Assembly: GCF_031326345.1 (NCBI RefSeq)
Contig: NZ_CP133671.1
Span: forward strand, 806,001-870,000
Length of the DNA: 64,000 nt
Direction: 5' to 3'
Source: Aureispira sp. CCB-E
GTDB taxonomy: Bacteria; Bacteroidota; Bacteroidia; Chitinophagales; Saprospiraceae
Part shown: positions 35,397-43,460 of the stretch, piece after piece
Position numbering within the stretch: the first letter of the stretch is position 1
Layout: each line of letters begins with the position of its first letter
The notes under the pieces: model-generated
The model's database searches: none
What the model was told of the DNA's origin: nothing
The model's input: only the letters and a program-made list of their open reading frames with translations
Position numbers and translations under genes: made by a program

Positions 35397-36164
35397 ATGA
35401 TTCGTATTGAAGATATTAAAAAGCAATTTGGTGACCAGAAGGTTTTGAAGGGAGTCTCTACTGTATTTGAGCATGGTAAAACCAATTTGATTATAGGTAA
35501 ATCGGGTGCAGGAAAAACTGTTATGCTCAAAATTTTGGTGGGATTGATCCAGCCAACCTCTGGAACCGTTTGGTATGGAGATACTAATTTTACGGCACTA
35601 ACAACCAAACAAAGAAAGGCAATTCGGACAGAAATGGGAATGCTTTTTCAAGGATCTGCTTTGTTTGACTCTATGACTGTAGAAGAAAACGTGCGCTTCC
35701 CATTGGATATGTTTACTAAGTTGACTAAAAAAGAAAAACAAAAAAAAGTAGATCAAACGCTTGAACGGGTAGAGTTAAAAGGAAGTAATAATAAATATCC
35801 TTCGGAGGTAAGTGGTGGAATGCAGAAGCGTGTTGGTATCGCCCGTGCAATTATATTAGACCCTAAGTATTTGTTCTGTGATGAACCTAACTCTGGTCTA
35901 GACCCTACAACCTCAATGAAAATAGATGAACTAATTCGCAATATTACCAAAGAAAACAAAATTACAACTGTGATCAATACACATGATATGAATTCGGTGA
36001 TGGAAATAGGAGACAATATTAACCTACTGCATCTAGGAGAATTAGCATGGGTAGGAACTCGGCACGAAGTGATGACGAGCGAAAATGAATTATTGCAAGA
36101 TTTTATATTTGCTTCGCCATTTTTACAGCGATTACGAGATGCTGCCACCAATAAGAATGCATAA
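35397..36164 (+). CDS. mlaF: MlaF-type ABC transporter ATPase
   Basis: The cytoplasmic ATPase partner of MlaE. Its 255 residues show Walker A GKSGAGKT, the Q-loop near MLFQGSALFDSMTVEENVRFP, the ABC signature VSGGMQKRVGIARA, Walker B YLFCDEPNSGLDP and the switch His in INTHDM. FQGSALFDSMTV is typical of the Mla/Mkl subfamily. The next gene, 235 bp on, encodes a small secreted protein rather than MlaD, so the operon seems to end here. Confidence 0.95.
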   Translation: MIRIEDIKKQFGDQKVLKGVSTVFEHGKTNLIIGKSGAGKTVMLKILVGLIQPTSGTVWYGDTNFTALTTKQRKAIRTEMGMLFQGSALFDSMTVEENVRFPLDMFTKLTKKEKQKKVDQTLERVELKGSNNKYPSEVSGGMQKRVGIARAIILDPKYLFCDEPNSGLDPTTSMKIDELIRNITKENKITTVINTHDMNSVMEIGDNINLLHLGELAWVGTRHEVMTSENELLQDFIFASPFLQRLRDAATNKNA

Positions 36165-36398
36165 TTAAAAAAGGCATACCTTAGCTTCTAAAAGGCTTTT
36201 AAAGCTTATTTTTTGTATTGTTTCAAGTGTTTTTTTCAAAACGATACCTTTTTCCATTTTGGAAAGGGTTGTTCTTTTTTGGGGTTTTGTTGGAAATTTG
36301 TAATCTATAATATATTGATTTTTAGAATCTTGTGCTTTGGGAATGATTTTTTCTTTATTAGAGATAAATCCCCTGTATATTACTAAATATCCCTTACA

Positions 36399-36782
36399 AT
36401 GAATACAAAATTTCGGATACTCGTTATATTCTCTCTTGTATTGTCTGTTGTTTTTTCAACAACAAAAATCTACGCCAATACTCCAACGACAACGCCAACT
36501 ACCTCTGTTTCAGAGGATAAAACAACGCTTCGTTTTATTGTTTATTATAGTGGTGATCTATCTCCCGTATTAAATGACAAAGATAGCTACATGAAGACCT
36601 TTATGGATGTGTATAATCTAACATTAATTAGCACATTCAAAATAGATGAGACCAACAGTGGTTTTACCTTGGAGGCAAAAGAAGCACTTGATTTTCCAAC
36701 CGAAGTCGCTAGAGAAATCTCATTGATTACAAATGTTTTGATGGTAGAAGTAACACGTGTTCCTACCACAAGAGAAAGTTAA
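36399..36782 (+). CDS. Small secreted protein, unknown
   Basis: A 127-residue protein with a signal peptide (hydrophobic run to about residue 25, cleavage after IYAN). The mature N-terminus is Thr/Pro-rich (TPTTTPTTS) and the rest looks like a small alpha/beta domain with no cysteine. It follows the mlaEF pair by 235 bp on the same strand. Whether it works with that transporter is unknown. No family is recognised. Confidence 0.55.
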   Translation: MNTKFRILVIFSLVLSVVFSTTKIYANTPTTTPTTSVSEDKTTLRFIVYYSGDLSPVLNDKDSYMKTFMDVYNLTLISTFKIDETNSGFTLEAKEALDFPTEVAREISLITNVLMVEVTRVPTTRES

Positions 36783-37062
36783 TCTTTGACCCATTATCGA
36801 CAATAGCATACTTAATTTCTCGAAAATACTTCTTTTCTAGAGGTAATACTAGATGCTTTTTTTTCATAGAATGCCATGCATTCTATCTAATTCATTTCTC
36901 TATTTAGACAGACACTAAAAATTATTCGTCTGTAGGTAATCCAAAGCAATCGTATCATCAAAATTGGCAAAAATCAAAAGTAGAGTGTTTTAGTATGAGA
37001 ACTTTTGGACGATGACTTCTTTCTAGTAGATAGGATGTAAATGACCTCCAAAAATAAAAGCA

Positions 37063-37572
37063 ATGAAATACTATTTACCAACCTCCCTTTTTTTTCTGTG
37101 TATTCTATTTTTTTATAGCTGTGATTCTACGCCTCCGACTAATCCAAGTCCTAAGGAGCTAGGAGTGGTATTTCCAGATGTGTCGTATACTAGCGTTATT
37201 GCTTACCATTTTGAAGATTTGGAAGGCAATCCAATTATTAGCAAAGAGGGAATACTAAACCCTACCATCAAAAAAGAAAAGGTATTGTCTGAGGAAGAAA
37301 TTCAAGTTTTTCTAAAGACAATTAATGATCCTAAAACTTATGGCGGGCTTTATACAAGGTGTTTTAAACCGAGATTAGGGCTTGTGTTTTACAACGAAGA
37401 TAAAGCAGTTGCTCATATTAGTATCTGTTTTGAATGCTCTCAGCAGATGGCTTTTCCTCAAATAAAAGCTTATGCCAAAGCTCCTCAAGGAGAACATGGT
37501 TATAGTGAAGCTGGCTTTCGGAAGTTAACTAGTTTTTGCCATGAATTGGGCTTTGGTCAATGTGGAGAATAA
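37063..37572 (+). CDS. Lipoprotein, unknown
   Basis: A 169-residue protein with a lipoprotein signal: hydrophobic run FFLCILFFYS then C20 at the lipobox, followed by DSTPPTNPSPK. The mature domain has four more Cys (TRCFKP, SICFECS, SFCHEL) and one in the C-terminal QCGE. SEEEIQVFLKTINDPKTYGG and CFKPRLGLVFYNEDKAVAHI recall small proteins seen repeatedly in Bacteroidota genomes, but I cannot name the family. It is the second of a run of small exported proteins (36.4-38.7 kb). Confidence 0.6.
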   Translation: MKYYLPTSLFFLCILFFYSCDSTPPTNPSPKELGVVFPDVSYTSVIAYHFEDLEGNPIISKEGILNPTIKKEKVLSEEEIQVFLKTINDPKTYGGLYTRCFKPRLGLVFYNEDKAVAHISICFECSQQMAFPQIKAYAKAPQGEHGYSEAGFRKLTSFCHELGFGQCGE

Positions 37573-37712
37573 AGAATGGTTATTCTTTACTCCTTGAAAA
37601 TTAGTTTACTTATAGGTCTATTCTTATAACTTCCCTTTCTCTTTTTCGTATAAATGTCTGCCAAATTGACTTCTACAATATACCTGACAGTAGGAAACAA
37701 AATTTATAATGG

Positions 37713-38132
37713 ATGAAGGACTTTTTTTACACCATATTTCTAATCTGTATATCGATAACCTCTGTACAGGCGCAAAATACAAGCTACAAAAGCTACGAAA
37801 ACACCCTTGACTCTTTTGCCAAAGCATCGGTAAACAATCTTAGCTTTCAAAATGGGATTTATATTTTTATAGAAAAGCCAGAAAGTGATGAAGATGCTTT
37901 ATACAAAGGGTTTAGAGTGACACATACTGATGGGGAATACAATGGAGGGTGGGAGATATTAGCTGCAAAAGATATTGTAATCAAAGAGAAAATCCCATTG
38001 CATTTTAGAGCTGTTTTATATTTGTTTAAAAATAAACAATATATTGCATTGTATAAAGAGGATTCAAACAACAAGTATTATTTTAGAATCTTTAAAGCTG
38101 TTTACTCCTCTCCGCGAAGTACTACCCCATAA
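37713..38132 (+). CDS. Small secreted protein, unknown
   Basis: A 139-residue protein with a clear signal peptide (FFYTIFLICISITSVQAQ, cleaved near residue 20). The mature part alternates short strands and loops (YIFIEKPESDEDALYKGFRV, IPLHFRAVLYLFKNKQY) and has no cysteine. It probably shares a transcript with the next gene, 22 bp away. No family is recognised. Confidence 0.55.
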   Translation: MKDFFYTIFLICISITSVQAQNTSYKSYENTLDSFAKASVNNLSFQNGIYIFIEKPESDEDALYKGFRVTHTDGEYNGGWEILAAKDIVIKEKIPLHFRAVLYLFKNKQYIALYKEDSNNKYYFRIFKAVYSSPRSTTP

Positions 38133-38154
38133 CAACAGTTTAAATTTTAACAAT

Positions 38155-38667
38155 ATGCGCCACCAATTAATTCTATTGTTCTATGGACTTGTTATCATTA
38201 GCTCGCTGGTAGGAGCTTATATTTTTATTGGTTATCATACAACCAAACAAACTGATTTTACAACCAAAGAGGGAGTTGTACAAGGTGTCTTAATGATATC
38301 TAAGGACGAATATGGGGAAGATGTTGGCTTGCGTTTTAGGTTAGAGGATAGCGATGTAGAATATGTTCTGGCGGGGAAGCTTTTGGAAATTACGCACCCA
38401 GATATTCACCAGTTAAAAGAAGGAGATTCTATTCGGGTTTGGGTAAAAACAGTGGCAGCACAGAATTTCTTGGATAAATCTATGGCACATATGAATGCCA
38501 TTTGGGGGATTCAACGTCTGACAGATGGGCTAATTTTATTGGCTTTGGAGGATGCTATTCATCAACGAAGTGGGCTGCAATATTTGGGTTTTGTCGTGCT
38601 ATTTATTTTAACAGCGAGTGTTTTTTCTTTCTTTTTTTATCGAAAAGTCAAATTGCATAAAAAGTAA
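38155..38667 (+). CDS. Two-helix membrane protein with extracytoplasmic domain
   Basis: A protein of 170 residues from the ATG at 38155 (MRHQLILLFYG). An upstream start in the same frame would overlap the preceding gene by 89 bp and hide the membrane segment. Helices lie at about residues 4-24 and 143-163, with a soluble beta-rich domain between them (EGVVQGVLMISKDEYG, VGLRFRLEDSDVEYVL, EGDSIRVWVKTV). This layout resembles small DUF3592-like proteins, without certainty. The gene for the GNAT enzyme starts 6 bp downstream. Confidence 0.55.
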   Translation: MRHQLILLFYGLVIISSLVGAYIFIGYHTTKQTDFTTKEGVVQGVLMISKDEYGEDVGLRFRLEDSDVEYVLAGKLLEITHPDIHQLKEGDSIRVWVKTVAAQNFLDKSMAHMNAIWGIQRLTDGLILLALEDAIHQRSGLQYLGFVVLFILTASVFSFFFYRKVKLHKK

Positions 38668-38673
38668 CTAAGG

Positions 38674-39504
38674 ATGGAAATAAGAGATTTGAGTAACTGC
38701 TCATTAGAAGAAATTGTTTTTGCTATGTTGATGGCGTTTGAGGAGTATTTTTTAAAAATGCCTTCTGATACAACTTATTGGAAACATCGCTATCAGGCGG
38801 CTAGAGTAGACTGGACGTGTTCTTTCGGGATGTTTGACCAAGGAGAGTTGATTGCTTTTATTATTAATGGAATTGATGAAAGGGGGACTCATAGAGTGGC
38901 GTTTAATACAGGAACAGGGGTGATAAAAAAATACCGTGGTCAGAAAATAGTTGACCAACTGTATGCTTATGCTTTTCCTATCTTGCAACAAAAAGGGGTA
39001 ACTTGTTGTGCACTGGAAGTTATTCAAGAAAACAGCCGTGCCGTTCGAGTGTATGAACGAATCGGCTTTTCGATTACAAAGGAGTACCTCTGTTTTACAG
39101 GAAAATTGGAGGTTTCAAATTATGAAACAACGATCCATAAAATTGATTTTGAAAAAATTACCAATCCACAAGCTAATTGGTATGCTTGGGACAATTCCAA
39201 TAGAGCAATACAATTGAGTTCAAAGGGCACTTATACCTGTTACGAGGTTTTTTCTTTGGCTAAAGAAAAAATTGGCTTTTTTGTTATCAATGAACAATCT
39301 GGAAATTTACCTCAATTTGAGATTTATAAAACGAATCAACAAGAGGATTGGCAACTTCTTTTTGATGGCATCGCTCAAGTAAGTAGAACAATTAGGACTA
39401 TTAATATTGATGCTAAACGAACGAATATATTGCAAACCTTGCGTTACTTAGGCATGGAGAATAGCATTAACCAATATGAAATGGAGCTAAAAATGAAACC
39501 ATAG
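38674..39504 (+). CDS. GNAT-family N-acetyltransferase
   Basis: A 276-residue protein whose N-terminal half holds a GNAT acetyl-CoA domain: GELIAFIINGIDERG (strand 2-3 region), VIKKYRGQKIVDQLYAYAF (acetyl-CoA loop, R-G-Q instead of the usual R/Q-x-x-G-x-G/A) and CALEVIQENSRAVRVYERIGF, the classic late motif. The C-terminal half, from about residue 150, may be a second, degenerate GNAT lobe. The substrate is unknown. It starts 6 bp after the preceding membrane protein gene. Confidence 0.8.
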   Translation: MEIRDLSNCSLEEIVFAMLMAFEEYFLKMPSDTTYWKHRYQAARVDWTCSFGMFDQGELIAFIINGIDERGTHRVAFNTGTGVIKKYRGQKIVDQLYAYAFPILQQKGVTCCALEVIQENSRAVRVYERIGFSITKEYLCFTGKLEVSNYETTIHKIDFEKITNPQANWYAWDNSNRAIQLSSKGTYTCYEVFSLAKEKIGFFVINEQSGNLPQFEIYKTNQQEDWQLLFDGIAQVSRTIRTINIDAKRTNILQTLRYLGMENSINQYEMELKMKP

Positions 39505-39552
39505 TGATTGCTAGTAATAAAGAGAGAACCAGTATGGTATCTTATTGAAATC

Positions 39553-39634
39553 ATTACTCCGTTATAAAATCGTAGTAGCACCGTAGGTAACTAAGCGAAG
39601 CGATCTCATAAAATAATCAACGGAGTATTATGGA
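39553..39634 (+). repeat. Interspersed repeat, short copy 4
   Basis: ATTACTCCGTT (39553-39563) and ATCAACGGAGTATTA (about 39616-39630) form inverted ends around about 50 bp containing GTAGTAGCA and CTAAGCGAAGCGATCTCA. It fills most of the gap between the GNAT and uracil-DNA glycosylase-like genes and ends about 10 bp before the latter's start. Confidence 0.65.
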
Positions 39635-39643
39635 ATAGTATGT

Positions 39644-40222
39644 ATGGAAAAAATATTAAAGGAAATAAAGCAGTGTGCTGTTTGTAAAGAATATTTAGAC
39701 TTAGGACCTAATCCAGTAGTAGTAGCAAATCCAAAAAGTAAGATCTTAATAGTCGGACAAGCCCCTGGGAAAAGAGTGCATGAGTCAGGTATTCCGTGGG
39801 ATGACCCTAGTGGAGTGCAATTGAGAAAGTGGATGGGAGTAGATGAAAGTGTGTTTTATGATGCAACCCGTATCGCTATTGTACCGATGGGGTTTTGTTA
39901 TCCAGGAAAAGGAAAGACAGGAGATTTACCACCTAGACCAGAATGTGCCCCGTTATGGCATCAGGCACTATTAGAGCACATGCCATCTGTAGAGTTGACC
40001 TTGTTAATTGGACAGTATGCGCAGAAATATTATTTGGGAAATGCAAAAAAGAAAAATTTAACGGAAACAGTGAAAAACTACAAGGCATACTTGCCAACTC
40101 AAATTCCGTTGCCGCATCCATCTCCTAGAAATCGATTTTGGTTGTCTAAAAATCCTTGGTTTCAAGAATCTGTCGTTCCTGAATTACAAAAAAGAATAAG
40201 GATGCACCTTGACCAAGATTGA
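39644..40222 (+). CDS. Uracil-DNA glycosylase-superfamily protein
   Basis: A 192-residue protein with the UDG-superfamily motifs: ILIVGQAPGKRVHESGIPWDD (motif A region, G-Q-A-P-G) and LPHPSPRNRFWLSKNPWF (motif B, H-P-S). The N-terminal pair CAVCKEYL may bind a metal, but the four cysteines of iron-sulfur family 4 enzymes are not all present: only C12, C15 and two scattered others are seen. It matches the small conserved members of unknown exact substrate rather than classic Ung. DNA base excision is inferred from the family. Confidence 0.8.
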   Translation: MEKILKEIKQCAVCKEYLDLGPNPVVVANPKSKILIVGQAPGKRVHESGIPWDDPSGVQLRKWMGVDESVFYDATRIAIVPMGFCYPGKGKTGDLPPRPECAPLWHQALLEHMPSVELTLLIGQYAQKYYLGNAKKKNLTETVKNYKAYLPTQIPLPHPSPRNRFWLSKNPWFQESVVPELQKRIRMHLDQD

Positions 40223-40256
40223 TACGTTCTAGACAAGTTTTATAATTTATTAACAA

Positions 40257-40883
40257 ATGATAGGATTAATAATTGGAATCGTAAGCATTGTAACTTGGTT
40301 GATTTGGAGCAATGCTTTTTATCAAGTCAAAGAGGGATTTGCACTTATTCGTTGGGGAATGGGAGGTGATAAGGTTTATTTTAGAGGTAGTTTTTTTGCT
40401 TATCCTTTGGTGCATCGAGTGGAGAAAATTAATATCAAAGAACAACGAGTTTTGATTAGTTTGATTGGAGAACAAAGTGTTTTAACACAAGATAATATAC
40501 GTGTCGAGCTTCAGTTAACATTTTTTGTACAAATTCAACATACGAATTGGGATGTATTACAGGTTGCTAGGACTTACGGAGGTACAGGGGCTGTCGAAAA
40601 GGAAACCTTGAAGCAAATATTTGAGTCGACATTTGTCCATGAAATTAAAACGTTAGTCAAACAATACACTTATCAACGCTTGGATAGCACCCCTCAACAA
40701 TTTTTAAAAGAGCTAAAGTATCAACTTGAAGTAGATTTTGGAGGATACCAACTCAATAGAATCCGAATAGCAGCTCTAAAATACTTGCCTCTAGATGAAT
40801 ACGACATTGATCACAATGCCTTGGATGCAGAGGGATACAAAAATTTGAAAGAATGGTTAAACCAAAACAAAAAAGCTTCTTAA
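40257..40883 (+). CDS. Short SPFH/band-7 protein
   Basis: A 208-residue protein with an N-terminal membrane helix (MIGLIIGIVSIVTWLIW) and an SPFH domain: FYQVKEGFALIRWGMGGDKV, then FAYPLVHRVEKINIKEQRVLI and DNIRVELQLTFFVQI. It lacks the long coiled-coil tail of flotillins and stops soon after the domain. Its last 31 bp overlap the next gene, so the two are translationally coupled. It may organise a membrane patch for the M23 lipoprotein. Confidence 0.8.
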   Translation: MIGLIIGIVSIVTWLIWSNAFYQVKEGFALIRWGMGGDKVYFRGSFFAYPLVHRVEKINIKEQRVLISLIGEQSVLTQDNIRVELQLTFFVQIQHTNWDVLQVARTYGGTGAVEKETLKQIFESTFVHEIKTLVKQYTYQRLDSTPQQFLKELKYQLEVDFGGYQLNRIRIAALKYLPLDEYDIDHNALDAEGYKNLKEWLNQNKKAS

Positions 40884-41509
40884 CAAAGTTATTAACAGGA
40901 ATTGGAATGGTCTTTATTTTAATTGCTTGTTCCGAAAATAAAACTACAACGACAGAGGTTGATCCAGTGTTGGACCCCTCTCAAACTATAAAGAAAGATA
41001 CTCTAAGCAAGTGGGAGCGCTATTTTTTGACTTATCCGTCTTATCGTTGTGATGGATTCGATTTTCCAGTAGGAAAACCAGATGGAAAAGGGTATTATAA
41101 TGCTCAGCCTTTTCGAAAAAATGACCATTTAGGGGATGATTGGAATGCTGTAGCTGGCGGTGATTCAGATTTAGGAGATCCAATTTATTCGATTGCTAAC
41201 GGTTATGTGGTATTTGCAAAGGATATTGGTAGTGGTTGGGGGAAAATAGTACGTGTCATGCATCAACTGGATGATACAACATACGTTGAAGCACTTTATG
41301 CGCATTGCGATAGTATGTTGGTGCAGTCTAATCAAGGTGTCAAAAGAGGGCAACAAATTGCTACAATTGGAAATGCCAACGGAGCTTATTATGCACATTT
41401 GCACCTAGAAATTAGAGATAGTGTAGAGATGGAAGTAGGGGGAGGTTATTCTAGTTATTATAATGGGTATTTAGACCCAACTGAATTTATAAAAGCACAC
41501 AGACCTTAA
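40853..41509 (+). CDS. M23 metallopeptidase lipoprotein
   Basis: A 218-residue peptidoglycan endopeptidase of the LytM type. The signal is KLLTGIGMVFILIAC with the lipobox Cys at residue 26, so it should be a lipoprotein. Zinc ligands are H-L-G-D-D (HxxxD) and H-L-H-L-E (HxH) near the C-terminus. The domain starts near residue 88 and is only about 125 residues. It overlaps the SPFH gene by 31 bp and ends 4 bp before the convergent histidine kinase gene, with no terminator between. Confidence 0.88.
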   Translation: MVKPKQKSFLTKLLTGIGMVFILIACSENKTTTTEVDPVLDPSQTIKKDTLSKWERYFLTYPSYRCDGFDFPVGKPDGKGYYNAQPFRKNDHLGDDWNAVAGGDSDLGDPIYSIANGYVVFAKDIGSGWGKIVRVMHQLDDTTYVEALYAHCDSMLVQSNQGVKRGQQIATIGNANGAYYAHLHLEIRDSVEMEVGGGYSSYYNGYLDPTEFIKAHRP

Positions 41510-41513
41510 TAGT

Positions 41514-43250
41514 TTACTCTGCTAGAAGGGTGTATTTTTGAATAACTCTTAGTAAATGTTTAGGGTCAAAAGGTTTGGTAATATAGTCGTTAACACCAGC
41601 TGTTTTTGCTTTTTCCTTCTCATGTGAAGTGGCAGACGCTGTTAGAGCAATAATCGGAATAGTATAATCGTCTTTTCGAATGGCAGCAGTTGCTTCAAAA
41701 CCGTCCATAACAGGCATTTGCATGTCCATTAGAATAAGGCTAAAGGAATCTTCTTGAAAATAAGAAAGTGCCTCTAGACCATTCCAAGCTATTTCGTAAG
41801 CAATACCCCATTTTTTTAAAAAGTGAGTCAATACCAAAACATTGGTTTTGTTATCCTCTACTATAAGTATTTTGGCATCGTCAATATTGTCTTCCGTTGG
41901 GCTAGGAATATTTTCAGCAGGTGGCGTTGAACACTCTAAGGTAAAGTAAAAACGTGTTCCTTGATTAGGATTACTCTCAACCTGTATGCGACTGTCCATG
42001 AGTTGCAATAATCCCGCAGTAATTGTTAGTCCTAATCCAAGACCATCTGAACTGCGTTTTTTAGTTAAGGGAATAGGATTAAATTCTTGGAAAATTTTAT
42101 GATGATGATCTACAGGAATTCCAATGCCCGTATCTTTGACTTCAAACAACAAACTTGTTTTATTTTCAGATGATTGAAGGTGTTGAATATTGATCTCTAT
42201 TGTTCCAGAAGAAGTATATTTTATCGCATTAGAAAGAAGATTGTTGAATACTTGGCGTAGTTTGGGTTCGTCAACTAAGATAGAAGGAGGTATCTTGCCA
42301 ATTGTATTAATGATAATTTGGTTATTTTTAGATTGAGCTTTTTTTAAGAAATTTCGCTTGATATCTTTGAGCAAATTCAAGATGTTGATACCAGCTAGTT
42401 CTAGCTCAATATGTCCCATTTCCAATTTATTAAACTCTAATACATCATTGAGTAAGTTTAACAAATCGTGTGTAGAATTGCTAAGAGCATCAACTAGTTC
42501 GGTTTTTTCTTGACTATCATATTGATACTGATTGAGTAAATTTGAAATCCCTAAAATAGCATTCAGAGGAGTTCGAATTTCATGGCTCATAACCGACAGA
42601 AAATTAGATTTAACCTCATTGGCTTCTTCGGCTTTTTCCTTTGCTAATTCTAGTTCTTTCTTAGAAGTAATCAGATTAAGATTTTTTTCTTTTAGTGTAG
42701 TTTGTCTTTTTCTATCAATGACTTTGAAATAGACAATGGCTGCATTAGACAATAAAATAGTGATGACAGTTAAAAATGCTAAATCTATGTTTTGGGTAGA
42801 AAGGCTAGTATTGATGACAATAGATGGGTAATACTGCTGAATGAGTATCAATGCAAGAATATTACCAACAATAAGTGCTAAGAAATAAAGAAAATTTTTC
42901 AGCGATACCATACTCGTTACCATAATAGAAAATATGATAAACATAAAAGGAGAAGATCCTGATAAGCCGTTGGTGAAAAACCAAGAAATATTGATGGTAA
43001 CTAAAGAAAGTATGATAAAGGAATGGATACCCAATTGAACATTCTTGTTTCGATTAAAATAATAGACACAAGACAATAAAAAGGCATATAGAAGAGCTAA
43101 GTTGGCAATCGTGAAATTTTGGAGATATAGTGCATTGACCAAAAAACCAATGGCAGATACCCCTATACTAAGGCAGTAGGTATTCTTAAAGATTACCTCT
43201 TGGTATTCATCCCCTGTATGATTGTTTTGTTCCATTGATCCCTTCTTCAA
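41514..43250 (-). CDS. Membrane-bound hybrid histidine kinase
   Basis: A 578-residue sensor. Residues about 24-175 hold six membrane helices with short loops. A coiled coil follows (185-215), then HisKA with H223 in FLSVMSHEIRTPLNAILG, an ATPase domain (N-box QVFNNLLSNAIKYTS, G-box DTGIGIP, SDGLGLGLTI) and a receiver domain with D509 in LILMDMQMPVMDG and the conserved K in YITKPF. No Hpt domain or DNA-binding regulator is adjacent, so the signal must pass to a partner elsewhere. The input stimulus is unknown. Confidence 0.93.
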   Translation of the reverse strand: MKKGSMEQNNHTGDEYQEVIFKNTYCLSIGVSAIGFLVNALYLQNFTIANLALLYAFLLSCVYYFNRNKNVQLGIHSFIILSLVTINISWFFTNGLSGSSPFMFIIFSIMVTSMVSLKNFLYFLALIVGNILALILIQQYYPSIVINTSLSTQNIDLAFLTVITILLSNAAIVYFKVIDRKRQTTLKEKNLNLITSKKELELAKEKAEEANEVKSNFLSVMSHEIRTPLNAILGISNLLNQYQYDSQEKTELVDALSNSTHDLLNLLNDVLEFNKLEMGHIELELAGINILNLLKDIKRNFLKKAQSKNNQIIINTIGKIPPSILVDEPKLRQVFNNLLSNAIKYTSSGTIEINIQHLQSSENKTSLLFEVKDTGIGIPVDHHHKIFQEFNPIPLTKKRSSDGLGLGLTITAGLLQLMDSRIQVESNPNQGTRFYFTLECSTPPAENIPSPTEDNIDDAKILIVEDNKTNVLVLTHFLKKWGIAYEIAWNGLEALSYFQEDSFSLILMDMQMPVMDGFEATAAIRKDDYTIPIIALTASATSHEKEKAKTAGVNDYITKPFDPKHLLRVIQKYTLLAE

Positions 43251-43402
43251 ACCATCTTTTTTAATGGTTAAGTAACGCTATGAATTTTGATTAAGAATTA
43301 AGCGGTAACTTTATCATGTAAAAAATAGGGTGTAGTTATAAAAACTAGTAAAAATGGGACATAAACATGGGAAATATATTTCAAGATAGAAAAAGAGAAT
43401 GA

Positions 43403-43437
43403 AAAAGCCAAATCAAAGGAAGGTTGATTTGGCTTTT
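43403..43437 (-). terminator. Terminator after the CotH-like gene
   Basis: AAAAGCCAAATCAA (43403-43416) pairs perfectly with TTGATTTGGCTTTT (43424-43437). It lies 24 bp after the stop codon. Confidence 0.85.
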
Positions 43438-43460
43438 AATAGAAGAAGGGCAGAAAAAAA

